From assembly GCF_002258315.1 (NCBI RefSeq), contig NZ_NOYD01000014.1:290685-354684 (forward strand): a stretch of 64,000 nucleotides of DNA, in the 5' to 3' direction. The stretch is from Rhodococcus sp. 06-462-5 (GTDB lineage: Bacteria > Actinomycetota > Actinomycetes > Mycobacteriales > Mycobacteriaceae). The position numbers were made by a program, and so were the translations under genes. Below are positions 44,895-53,800 of the stretch, one piece after another. The notes under the pieces are model-generated. The model did no database searches, was not told the origin of the DNA, and worked only from the letters and a program-made list of their open reading frames with translations. The number at the start of each line of letters is the position of its first letter. Within the stretch, counting starts at the first letter, position 1.

Positions 44895-47474
44895 ATGGCT
44901 ACCAACGCCGTACTCGATTTCATCCTCAGCCTGCTGCGCGACGACCAGGCCGCAGCCGCCTACTGCGCCAATCCCGAGACGACGCTGGCCGCCGCGGGAC
45001 TCGGCGACGTCACTCACGCCGACATCGTCGCGGTCGCACCTCTGGTCGCGGAGTCGGGACTGTTCGCCGGTGCGGGCAGCCAGCTCTCGGCCATCCTGGG
45101 TGCAGGCGGGTCGGCGGGACTCGACGGCGCACTCGCCGGAGGCGCGAGCCTCGGTGGCGGACTGTCCGCCGGACTCGGATTGGCAGCAGGCGCAGTCGCA
45201 GGCGGCGGACTCGCAGCGGGCGGCAGCCTGACCGGCGGAATCGACGTCACCGGTGAGATCGCTGCTTCCCTGCAGGCAGCACTCGCTGCAGCGTTGGCCG
45301 TCGGAGGCCAGATCGGTCTCGAGCTCGGCACTGCCTTCGGCGGCGCACTCGACGCTCTGATCGGTGCAGGCGCAGGTATCGGCGGCGGGCTCGGCGGCGG
45401 CGTGGATCTGGACCTCGACGGTCTGCTCGGCGGAACCGTCGGACTCGGCGCTGCACTGACCGGCCTGATCGGAGCAGGCGCAGGCATCGGCGGCGAGATC
45501 AGCGGAGACATCGCCGCACAGCTGCAGGCCGCACTCGACGCCGCCATCGGCGCGACCGGTGCCATCGATCTCGGCGCACTGGCCGACATCCAGGGCGGCC
45601 TGGCCGGCGCTCTCGGTGCGGTCTTCGGAGTCGGCGGAACCATCGGTGCAGAGCTCGGCGCTGCCCTCGGAGGAGTGTTCGACGCCGCACTCGGTGCCGG
45701 AGCCGGACTGGACATCGCGGGTGACCTCGGCACCGCTCTGACCGCCGGAATCGGCGGCGCGCTCGGCGGACTCGGAACCATCGGAGCAGACCTGACCACC
45801 GACATCGGCGCCGCACTCGATGGAGCGCTCGGTGCAGGTGGCGCACTGGTCGGCGACCTCGCCGGCGGAGTCGGCGCGAGCCTGGGCGGTCTCTTCGCCG
45901 CAGACGGTGCCATCGCAGGATCCATCGGATCCGCACTCGGAGCCGTCCTCGACGCAGGTGCGCTCGCTGACCTCGACGTGGACGCCTTGCTGGCCGCGGG
46001 CGGCAACCTCGGCGCAGTGGTCGGTGGCGCACTGGGAACCGCACTCGATCTCGACACCAGCGCAGTCGGCAGTCTCACCGCCGCTCTCGACGCTGCACTC
46101 GACGGCACGATCGGAGCAGGCGCAGGCATCGGCGGCGGACTTGTCGGCGGACTCGAAGGCGGACTTGCGGGCGGAGTTGCCGGCGGCCTCGAAGGCATTC
46201 TCGGAACGGCATTCGGCGTCGGCGGAGCAGCCGGAGCCCAGCTCGGTACCGCCCTCGAATCGGTACTCGACACCAGCGCAGCACTCGACCTCGGAGCCGC
46301 ACTCGGAGCCGGAGCCGACGTCAGCGCAGGACTCGTCGGAGCGATCGACACCGCGGTTGCCGCCGGAGCAGACCTCTCGGGAACCGTCGAAGGAGCACTC
46401 GCCGGAGTCGGCGGACTCGGCGCAGACCTGTCGGGCGGCCTGGCCGGACTCGGCGGACTGGGCGCGGGCCTCACCGGAGGACTCGCAGGCCTCGGAAATG
46501 TCGGTGCTGATCTGACCGGTGGCCTCGCCGGCGTCGGGAATGTCGGTGCCGATCTGACCGGTGGCCTGGCGGCCTTCGGAAACGTCGGTGCAGATGTGAC
46601 AGGTGGCCTGGCGGCCGTCGGAAACGCGGGCGCAGACCTCACCGGTGGCCTGGCGGCCGTCGGAAACGTGGGCGCGGATGTGACCGGTGGCCTGGCGGCC
46701 GTCGGAGATGTCGGTGCAGGTGTGGCCGGCGGGCTCGCCGGTGTGGGTGATGCAGGTGCGGGCCTGACCGGCGGTCTGGCCGGACTCGGCAGCCTCGGCG
46801 GCGGTATCGCGGGCGGAGTGGCAGGCGGAGTCGCAGGCGGCGTGGATGCCGCGGCCTCGGCCGGAGCCGGACTCGAAGGAGCCGTCTCGGGTGCGGTGAG
46901 CGGCGGAATCGATGCCGCAGCGTCCGCAGGTGCGGGCCTCGAAGGTGCCGCGGGAGCTGCAGGCTCGGTTGCCGGTGGCCTCGAAGGTGCCGCGGGCGGA
47001 GTCGTCGACGCCGGAACCTCGGTGGGCGGCGAGATCGCCTCCAACGTCGGTGCAGGACTGGATACCGGTGCCTCGATCGGAGGCGACTTCGCGTCCACTG
47101 TGGGTGCGGGTTTGGATGCTGGTGCGGACGCTGCGGCTTCCGCGGGCGGCGGGTTTGATTCCGCTGCCGACATCGGTGGCCAGGCCGCAGGCAGCCTCAC
47201 CGGTGGCCTGCAGTCGGGTGCCGAGGGACTGGCAGACGCAGGCGGCAGCCTTTCCTCCGCGGCGTCGGGATCGTTCGATCACTCCAGCTCTTTCGATTCC
47301 ACGGCTACCGCGACCGGCACCGGCTGGTCGAGCGTCGACTCGGACGTCTTCGGTCAGGGCGAGACCGATTCGAGCCTGTTCAGCGACTCGAGCCTGCACG
47401 GTTCGGTGGATTCGGCAGCCGACTCGCTGGGACATGTGACCGTCGATCACGACTTCGACCCGACGCAGCCCTGA
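44895..47474 (+). CDS. iniB: IniB-like Gly/Ala-rich protein
   Basis: 859 residues. The first ~45 residues (NAVLDFILSLLRDDQAAAAYCANPETTLAAAGLGDV) are the conserved IniB N-terminal domain. The rest is a Gly/Ala/Leu-rich repeat array, including nine tandem 14-residue units of the GGLAAVGNVGADVT type (46434-46811, 42-bp period), and a Ser/Asp-rich end (SSFDSTATATG...). No signal peptide or classic membrane helix is visible, although the body is mildly hydrophobic. In mycobacteria iniB is induced by isoniazid and ethambutol; its function is unknown. It is much longer than I recall for the mycobacterial protein. A hairpin separates it from iniA. Confidence 0.83.
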   Translation: MATNAVLDFILSLLRDDQAAAAYCANPETTLAAAGLGDVTHADIVAVAPLVAESGLFAGAGSQLSAILGAGGSAGLDGALAGGASLGGGLSAGLGLAAGAVAGGGLAAGGSLTGGIDVTGEIAASLQAALAAALAVGGQIGLELGTAFGGALDALIGAGAGIGGGLGGGVDLDLDGLLGGTVGLGAALTGLIGAGAGIGGEISGDIAAQLQAALDAAIGATGAIDLGALADIQGGLAGALGAVFGVGGTIGAELGAALGGVFDAALGAGAGLDIAGDLGTALTAGIGGALGGLGTIGADLTTDIGAALDGALGAGGALVGDLAGGVGASLGGLFAADGAIAGSIGSALGAVLDAGALADLDVDALLAAGGNLGAVVGGALGTALDLDTSAVGSLTAALDAALDGTIGAGAGIGGGLVGGLEGGLAGGVAGGLEGILGTAFGVGGAAGAQLGTALESVLDTSAALDLGAALGAGADVSAGLVGAIDTAVAAGADLSGTVEGALAGVGGLGADLSGGLAGLGGLGAGLTGGLAGLGNVGADLTGGLAGVGNVGADLTGGLAAFGNVGADVTGGLAAVGNAGADLTGGLAAVGNVGADVTGGLAAVGDVGAGVAGGLAGVGDAGAGLTGGLAGLGSLGGGIAGGVAGGVAGGVDAAASAGAGLEGAVSGAVSGGIDAAASAGAGLEGAAGAAGSVAGGLEGAAGGVVDAGTSVGGEIASNVGAGLDTGASIGGDFASTVGAGLDAGADAAASAGGGFDSAADIGGQAAGSLTGGLQSGAEGLADAGGSLSSAASGSFDHSSSFDSTATATGTGWSSVDSDVFGQGETDSSLFSDSSLHGSVDSAADSLGHVTVDHDFDPTQP
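46434..46811 (+). repeat. Nine tandem 42-bp repeats within iniB
   Basis: Nine in-frame copies of a 14-codon unit (GGLAGLGNVGADLT and variants). The central copies are almost identical at DNA level (GGTGGCCTGGCGGCCGTCGG recurs), suggesting recent expansion. Confidence 0.85.
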
Positions 47475-47503
47475 TCCTCTCGCCTGCGGGTAGGCGATGA
47501 CAT

Positions 47504-47543
47504 GACTCGGCCCCGAGTGTTCACCGGCACTCGGGGCCGAGTC
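47504..47543 (+). terminator. 16-bp hairpin between iniB and iniA
   Basis: GACTCGGCCCCGAGTG (47504-47519), 8-nt loop, CACTCGGGGCCGAGTC (47528-47543), starting 29 bp after the iniB stop and 80 bp before iniA. It may terminate or attenuate, so that iniB is made in excess over iniA/iniC. Confidence 0.75.
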
Positions 47544-47623
47544 GTAGCTAGAGTTCGTTCCTGGGCGTCGGTTGAAGCCCGGGTACCGCGGAAGTCGACG
47601 AGAACGGTTGTGAGCACGAGCGT

Positions 47624-49432
47624 ATGGACGGGCAATCTACGGAGCTGGCCGAGCTGCTGAGCCGAACCGCGGCGGTGGCGACATCGGCGGGAAGATCCGA
47701 CCTGGTGGATCGAGTCGAGGCGGCGCGCTCGCGAGTGCTGGATCCACGTCGACGCATCATCGTGGTCGGACCGCTCAAGCAGGGCAAGAGTCAGTTCGTG
47801 AATTCGCTGCTCAATCTGACGGTGTGCTCGGTCGGCGACGACGAGACCACCGCCATCCCGACCGTGGTGTCCAACGCCGAGAGCCTGTCCGCGCAGCTCG
47901 TACTCGCCGATCCGGGCAACGAGCCCATCCGAGTCGACGTTCCGCCCGAACAGATCACGACGGTCACCCCGGCCAGTCCGCTGGCCCAGGGCCGTGAAGT
48001 GTTGCGCCTGGACATCGGGGTGGCGAGTCCGTTGCTCGCCGACGGCCTGGTGTTGGTCGACACTCCAGGAGTCGGCGGGCACACGAATCCGCACGCTGCA
48101 GGCACATTGGGTCTCATTCCGTCGGCCGACGCGGTGCTCGTCGTGTCCGACGCCTCGCGCGAATTCACCGAGCCGGAACTGTGCTTTCTCCGACAGGTGC
48201 AGGGACTGTGCCCGGCCGTGGCGGTGCTGATCACCAAGATCGATCTGTATCCGCACTGGCGGCAGATCGTCGAGGCCAATCGTGGACACCTGGACCGCGC
48301 AGGCATCGACGTCCAGATGTTGCCGGTCTCGTCTCTGTTGCGTTCGCACGCACTGCGTTTGAACGACGAGGAACTCAACGCCGAATCCGGTTTCCAACAG
48401 CTCTACGCGTTTCTGCGGGACGACGTGGTGGCCCGGGCGGATGTGCTGGCCCGCTCCTCGGTCTCGCTCGACGTCCGATCCGTCACCGAACATCTGACAC
48501 TCTCGTTCGGCAGTGAGCTTGCGGCACTGAAGGATCCGGAGCGGGCAGCCGCGGCCGTCGCCGGTCTGCAGCGCGCCAAGTCCGCTGCCGAGGAGCTGCA
48601 CAAGCGGTCGTCGCAATGGCAGCAGACGCTCGGTGACGGAATCGCCGATCTCGCCTCCGACATCGATCACGATCTGCGCGACCGGTTGCGGCGAGTGACC
48701 CGGGAAGCGGAAGAGACCGTCGACGAGGGGGATCCGGGCAAGGACTGGCCGCAGCTCGGCGAGTGGCTCGAGGAGCAGATCGCCGCGTCGGTGGGCGACA
48801 ACTTCGTGTGGGCTCACGAACGGGCACTGTGGCTTTCGGAGTTGGTTGCCGAACACTTCGCCTCGTCCGGAGCGGCGGCGCTACCCGATCTGGATCTCGG
48901 TGATCTCGACAACGTCCTCGATCCCGTCTCGTCCCTGGCCGATCTGGAATCCGGTCGTATCGGAATCACCCAGAAGGTCCTGGTGGGAATGCGCGGATCC
49001 TACGGCGGTGTGCTGATGTTCGGCCTGATCACCACGTTCGTCGGATTGAGTCTGCTCAACCCGATCTCGATCGGTGCGGGCGTACTGCTCGGCACCAAGG
49101 CGTACAAGGAGGACAAGGAGAACCGCGTCAAAGCGCGGCGTTCCGAGGCCAAGATCGCGATCAGGCGATTCACCGACGACGTCAGCTTCCAGGTGGGCAA
49201 GGAGTCCAAGGACCGGCTGCGGCAGATTCAGCGAGTCCTGCGTGATCACTTCACCTCGATCGCCGAGCAGACGCTGCGCTCGCTCAACGAGTCGTTGCGC
49301 TCGGCGCAGGAGGCCGCCGCTGCCGACAACACCGACCGTGCCGCTCGCATCGCCGCGCTGGAGAAGGACATGCGGGTGGTAGCCGAACTGAATTCTCGGG
49401 CAGTGTCTTTGGTCGAGGACGCCGCCGTATGA
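47624..49432 (+). CDS. iniA: Dynamin-like GTPase IniA
   Basis: 602 residues. Bacterial dynamin-like protein: G1 GPLKQGKS (49-56), switch Thr in DETTAIPT, G3 DTPGVGG (~146-152), G4 ITKID (~203-207). The helical stalk follows, with a hydrophobic membrane-insertion segment GGVLMFGLITTFVGLSLL and NPISIGAGVLLG at ~463-492, then a basic stretch and a C-terminal coiled region. IniA of mycobacteria is a membrane-remodelling dynamin linked to isoniazid/ethambutol tolerance. Start at 47624 follows the hairpin after iniB; the end overlaps iniC by ATGA, so the two GTPases are translationally coupled and probably assemble together. Confidence 0.9.
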   Translation: MDGQSTELAELLSRTAAVATSAGRSDLVDRVEAARSRVLDPRRRIIVVGPLKQGKSQFVNSLLNLTVCSVGDDETTAIPTVVSNAESLSAQLVLADPGNEPIRVDVPPEQITTVTPASPLAQGREVLRLDIGVASPLLADGLVLVDTPGVGGHTNPHAAGTLGLIPSADAVLVVSDASREFTEPELCFLRQVQGLCPAVAVLITKIDLYPHWRQIVEANRGHLDRAGIDVQMLPVSSLLRSHALRLNDEELNAESGFQQLYAFLRDDVVARADVLARSSVSLDVRSVTEHLTLSFGSELAALKDPERAAAAVAGLQRAKSAAEELHKRSSQWQQTLGDGIADLASDIDHDLRDRLRRVTREAEETVDEGDPGKDWPQLGEWLEEQIAASVGDNFVWAHERALWLSELVAEHFASSGAAALPDLDLGDLDNVLDPVSSLADLESGRIGITQKVLVGMRGSYGGVLMFGLITTFVGLSLLNPISIGAGVLLGTKAYKEDKENRVKARRSEAKIAIRRFTDDVSFQVGKESKDRLRQIQRVLRDHFTSIAEQTLRSLNESLRSAQEAAAADNTDRAARIAALEKDMRVVAELNSRAVSLVEDAAV

Positions 49433-50889
49433 GCGTGGCGGCTCTCGCCCGGGCCCGCGATCTCATCTCGGCGGCACGATCGACGTACTCCGGTGATGCC
49501 GAAGCGTCCTGGATGCTCGACGAATGCCTGTACCGCTTGGACGAGCCGCTGCGAGTGGCTCTCGCGGGATCACTCAAGGCAGGTAAATCCACCCTGCTCA
49601 ATTCTCTTGTCGGACAGGACATTGCCCCGACCGACGCAACCGAGTGCACGAAGGTCGTCACGTGGTACCGCAACGGCGTCACACCCGCCGTCACGGCCTG
49701 GTACGACGGCGACCGGGCCGCGAACGTGCCGGTGCAACGGCGCGACGGGCGATTGACCTTCGACCTCGGGTCGTTGACGGCCGCGCAGGTCGATCGACTC
49801 GACGTCGAATGGCCCGCAAGCGCTTTGGCGCAGACGACGATCATCGACACCCCCGGTACCTCGTCCCTCTCGCGAGACGTGTCGGCGCGTACGTTGGCGA
49901 TGCTCACGCCCGAGAACTCGTCCTCGGGTGCAGACGCCGTCGTGTATCTGCTGCGCACCCTCAATGCGACCGACGTGTCGTTTCTCGGGCAGATCGGTGC
50001 GCACGTGGGCGGCGATTCGGGACCGCTCGGTGTGATCGGCGTCGTCTCGCGGGCCGACGAGGTGGGTTCGGGGCGGATGGACGCGATGATGTCGGCCAAG
50101 GAGGTCGCCGCGCGCTTCGCGTCCGAACTCGAGGCCACCGGCCTGTGCCAGGCCGTGGTTCCGGTTGCAGGTCTGCTTGCGCTCGGAGCGGAAACGTTGC
50201 GGCAGAACGAGTTCGCGGCGTTCGAGATGCTGGCCACGGTGCCCACCGAGGATCTGCAGTTGGCGATGCTCTCGGCCGATCGGTTCGTACGTGCGGAGAG
50301 CACGCTTCCGGTCGATGCATCGCTGCGGGCCAGCATCGTCGATCGGTTCGGGCTGTTCGGTATTCGGATGGCTGTGACGTTGATCAGGCTCGGGGTGCGC
50401 GATTCGCCCACGCTGGCTGCCGATCTGGTCGAGCGCAGCGGGCTCACCGAACTTCGTTCGGTGATCGACGTGCAATTCGGTCAGCGCGCCGATCAGCTCA
50501 AGTTGCATTCGGCTCTGGTTGCCCTGCAACGGATCCTGGAGTTCAGGCCGGAATCTCACGCGCTTCGCACCGAAGCCGGCCGAATGCTCGCCGACGTGCA
50601 CGGCTTCGCCGAATTGCGTCTGCTCGGCCGTTTGCGCTCCACCACACCCAAATTGCCCGACGGCGGACTGCTCGAGCTGCAGCGCATCATCGGCGGCTTC
50701 GGCATCGCCGCCACCGAGCGCCTCGATCTGCCTCCCGATGCCGGACGCGCCGAGCAGCGCGACACCGCGCTGGCGGCCGTGCACAAGTGGCGAGCGCTGT
50801 CCGAGCATCCACTGCTGGATCGCTTCACGTCCAATTCGTGCGCCCTGGCCGCCCGCAGCGCCGAAGGGATACTCGCGTCTCTGTCCTGA
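49429..50889 (+). CDS. iniC: Dynamin-like GTPase IniC
   Basis: 486 residues. G1 GSLKAGKS (47-54), G2 Thr in DATECTKVV, G3 IDTPGTSSL (~139-147), and SRADE where G4 usually reads T/NKxD. Unlike IniA it has no hydrophobic paddle, so it probably depends on IniA for membrane contact. Size and order match mycobacterial iniC. ATGA overlap with iniA; it ends 1 bp before the convergent signalling-protein gene. Confidence 0.88.
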   Translation: MSVAALARARDLISAARSTYSGDAEASWMLDECLYRLDEPLRVALAGSLKAGKSTLLNSLVGQDIAPTDATECTKVVTWYRNGVTPAVTAWYDGDRAANVPVQRRDGRLTFDLGSLTAAQVDRLDVEWPASALAQTTIIDTPGTSSLSRDVSARTLAMLTPENSSSGADAVVYLLRTLNATDVSFLGQIGAHVGGDSGPLGVIGVVSRADEVGSGRMDAMMSAKEVAARFASELEATGLCQAVVPVAGLLALGAETLRQNEFAAFEMLATVPTEDLQLAMLSADRFVRAESTLPVDASLRASIVDRFGLFGIRMAVTLIRLGVRDSPTLAADLVERSGLTELRSVIDVQFGQRADQLKLHSALVALQRILEFRPESHALRTEAGRMLADVHGFAELRLLGRLRSTTPKLPDGGLLELQRIIGGFGIAATERLDLPPDAGRAEQRDTALAAVHKWRALSEHPLLDRFTSNSCALAARSAEGILASLS

Positions 50890-50890
50890 T

Positions 50891-53800
50891 CTAACGGGCC
50901 GAATCGGCCGCGGCGATCCAGTCGATCGCCTGGCGCAGCGGCATCGGTCGGGCAATGTGGTACCCCTGCGCCATGTCCACACCGAGTGTGCACACGTAGT
51001 CCCACATCTGTTGGCTTTCCACGCCTTCGACGACGGTCTCTGCGTCGAGCGCTTTCGCCAGTCGCACAGCGGCATCGAGGATGGCTCGGCCGCGCGGGTG
51101 ACTCGATGCTCGCTGCAGCAGAGATCGGTCGATCTTGATGACGTCCGGTTCGAGTCTGTCGAGCAGCTCGAGGTTCGAGTATCCGGTGCCGAAGTCGTCG
51201 ATGCTGATCTTCGCGCCGAAACGCTTCAGGATGCCCAGGGTGTCTCGGGCACGACCGTGCTCGTCGAGCAATGCGGATTCGGTGACTTCGATGACGAGCT
51301 TGTCGAACCCTCCCGGTGGTGCCCAGGTGATGAGACGGTCGATGACGTCGCGTTCGTCGAGTTCGATTCCGGAGAAGTTCGCCGCCACCCGCGGGCGGGT
51401 CTGACCGAGCTTGCTCTCGAGTGTAGTCAGATCCGCATCGAGCAACGTGAGAACGATCTTTCCCAAGGCCCGGAGATGGCCCGTCTGGGTGGCGTGGTCG
51501 ATGAACTCCTGAGCGGAAACGACGACCCCGTTCCTCCGCCATCGGACCAGTGCCTCCAGCATCGTCACTCGTCCGGTGCTCACATCGACGATCGGCTGAT
51601 AGTGCAACTCGAAATCCTTGTTGCGGAACGCTTCTCCCAGCTCGTGCCGGATCGATGCCCGCTCGTCCGCGATCGCGTTCATACTTGCAGCGAAGTACGT
51701 ATGTCGGTCACGGCCGGACTTCTTCGCCTCGTACATGGCCGTGTCGGCGTTGTGCAGCAGTTCGTCCGCAGTCGTGCCGTCGCCTGGACTCAGTGCGATG
51801 CCGATCGATGCCGAGACGTACACCGTCGTGTCGACGAGTGAGATCGGGTTCCGTAAGTCCTGAAGGATTCTGTGCGCCAGCATCTCGAGGCTGTCCGTGT
51901 CCTCGCTTCGGGTGACGAGAACGGCGAACTCGTCACCGCCGAGACGACCGACGATGTCGTGTCGGCGTGCCGCCTGCTGCAGTCGTGCCGCAACCGTGCT
52001 CAGTACGAGATCGCCTGCACGATGCCCGAAGCGATCGTTGATCTCCTTGAAGCCGTCCAGGTCGATCCACAGTGCCGCGACTCTCGTGGTCCCGGAATTC
52101 AGAAGCTCGGCGAGGCGTGATCGAAAGAACTGCCTGGTGAGCAGCCCGGTGTGTCGGTCGAACTGTTCCCGAGCGGCCAGGTCGGCGCTGATCTCGCGTA
52201 TCCGTGAGGTGTCGTGAACGACTGCAACCGAATGTGGTCCGGCGGGCGAGTCGGATTTCACCGGTACAGCATGGAATTCGATGCTGATCGGATGCGAGGA
52301 CCCATGTGCGTCGACGACCGTCCAGCTGTCGAACGCACCGTTGTCCGGCAGTCCCGGTTCGATCTCGGGTGACGGGGGCATGCCGCCGGCCCTTCGATCG
52401 ATGAGCATCGACAGACTCGTTCCTATCAATTCGTGAGGCTCGAATCGGGTGATGGCCGTGAAACCGGTGCTGACGGACAGTATCCGGTTCTCGCGATCGA
52501 GCACGACGATTCCGGCAGTGACCGTACCGAAGAGTGCGTCGAGTACGGCGCTGCGCTCCGCTGCCTGGTCCTCGAAGACGCGGCGGTCGGTGACATCGAC
52601 GGCGCTACCGATGACCAGTCGGTCGGCGGGGTCGCTCGTACGGATGGTGTGGGTAACTTCTTCGATCCAGCGAATCGATCCGTCCGGACGGACGATGCGA
52701 TACTCGCATCTCCAATCCTGTTCGGCGGCAGCAGAAACAGTGGCGACTCGGTCTCGGTCTTCCGGGTGCACGGTCGACAGAAGTAGCCGCGGCTCCGCCA
52801 TGACCCTGTCGCGGTCGAGACCGTAGATCTCCTCGACGCGTGAGTTGATGAAGGTCAGCGTGCCGGTGGCGTCGCGCTGCCAGACTATCTCGCGGATGGA
52901 GTCCGCGACGAGGTGGAAGTTGGTCAGTGCGGCATCACGAGCCCGCCTCGTGGCGCTGATCTCGCCGACATCGGTCACCACCACGATGACACCCCGCACG
53001 TCGCCGTCGGCACCGACATAAGGTTGGGTCTGCAACAGGTAGTCGGCAGTGGCGCTGCTGATTTCGCGTATGCGCGACTGGCGATGTTCGAGGGTCGCGT
53101 GAAGGTCGTCCTCGAGGCCGGAGATCTCGACAGTGGTGGGAATGGCTGTGAGCGGTCGGCCGCGGTCCGCGTCGATCAGCGAGAACAAGCGGACGGCCAG
53201 GGGAGTGAAGCGGGTGACGCGCAGTTCGCGGTCGATGATGATCAGTCCGCTGGTGAGCGACGACTGGATGTTGGTGAGATCGGTGTTGGCCTGCTGCGCC
53301 TCGTTGGTGCGCGCTTGCAGTTCCTGGTTGAGGGTCGTCAGCTCTTCGTTGGTCGCTTCGAGTTCCTCGTTGGCGGCCTGTGCTTCTTCGGTGGTGGCCT
53401 GTAATTCCTCCGAGGATGCTTGCAGCTCTTCGTTCATCGCTTGCAGTTCCTCGTTCGAGGATCCGAGGTCGGCGACGATGGCCTCCAGCGCGCGCTGCGT
53501 GGAGTCGAGTTGCGCATTCATGTCGAGGACGGGTGTGGACGCCGTAGCGGACGAATCCACCGTGCCGTGCGTGGGCAGAGCCTCCTCGGCGCGGAACGAC
53601 ACGACCGTCCGGGTGGTGAACTCCGTCGATACCTGAGCGCCCGTGATTCGCACACGATTGCCCTCACCGGTCACCAATTCCACTGTCGTGGAATTGGTTT
53701 GACGCAGTTGACTCAGTAGCGTCCGCACCGTGAGGCGATAGGGTTCCCGGAGGATCTCGGTCACCGCCCCGGTCTGTCTGCCCTCGCCGACCGTGCACCA

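Noticed and set aside
44880..47450. 856-codon open frame on the minus strand opposite iniB, and another of similar size (45014-47200)
   Set aside because: They mirror the repetitive GC-rich iniB codons; composition is Ser/Gly/Arg or Ala/Pro low complexity, there is no ribosome site, and the plus strand has the conserved IniB domain.
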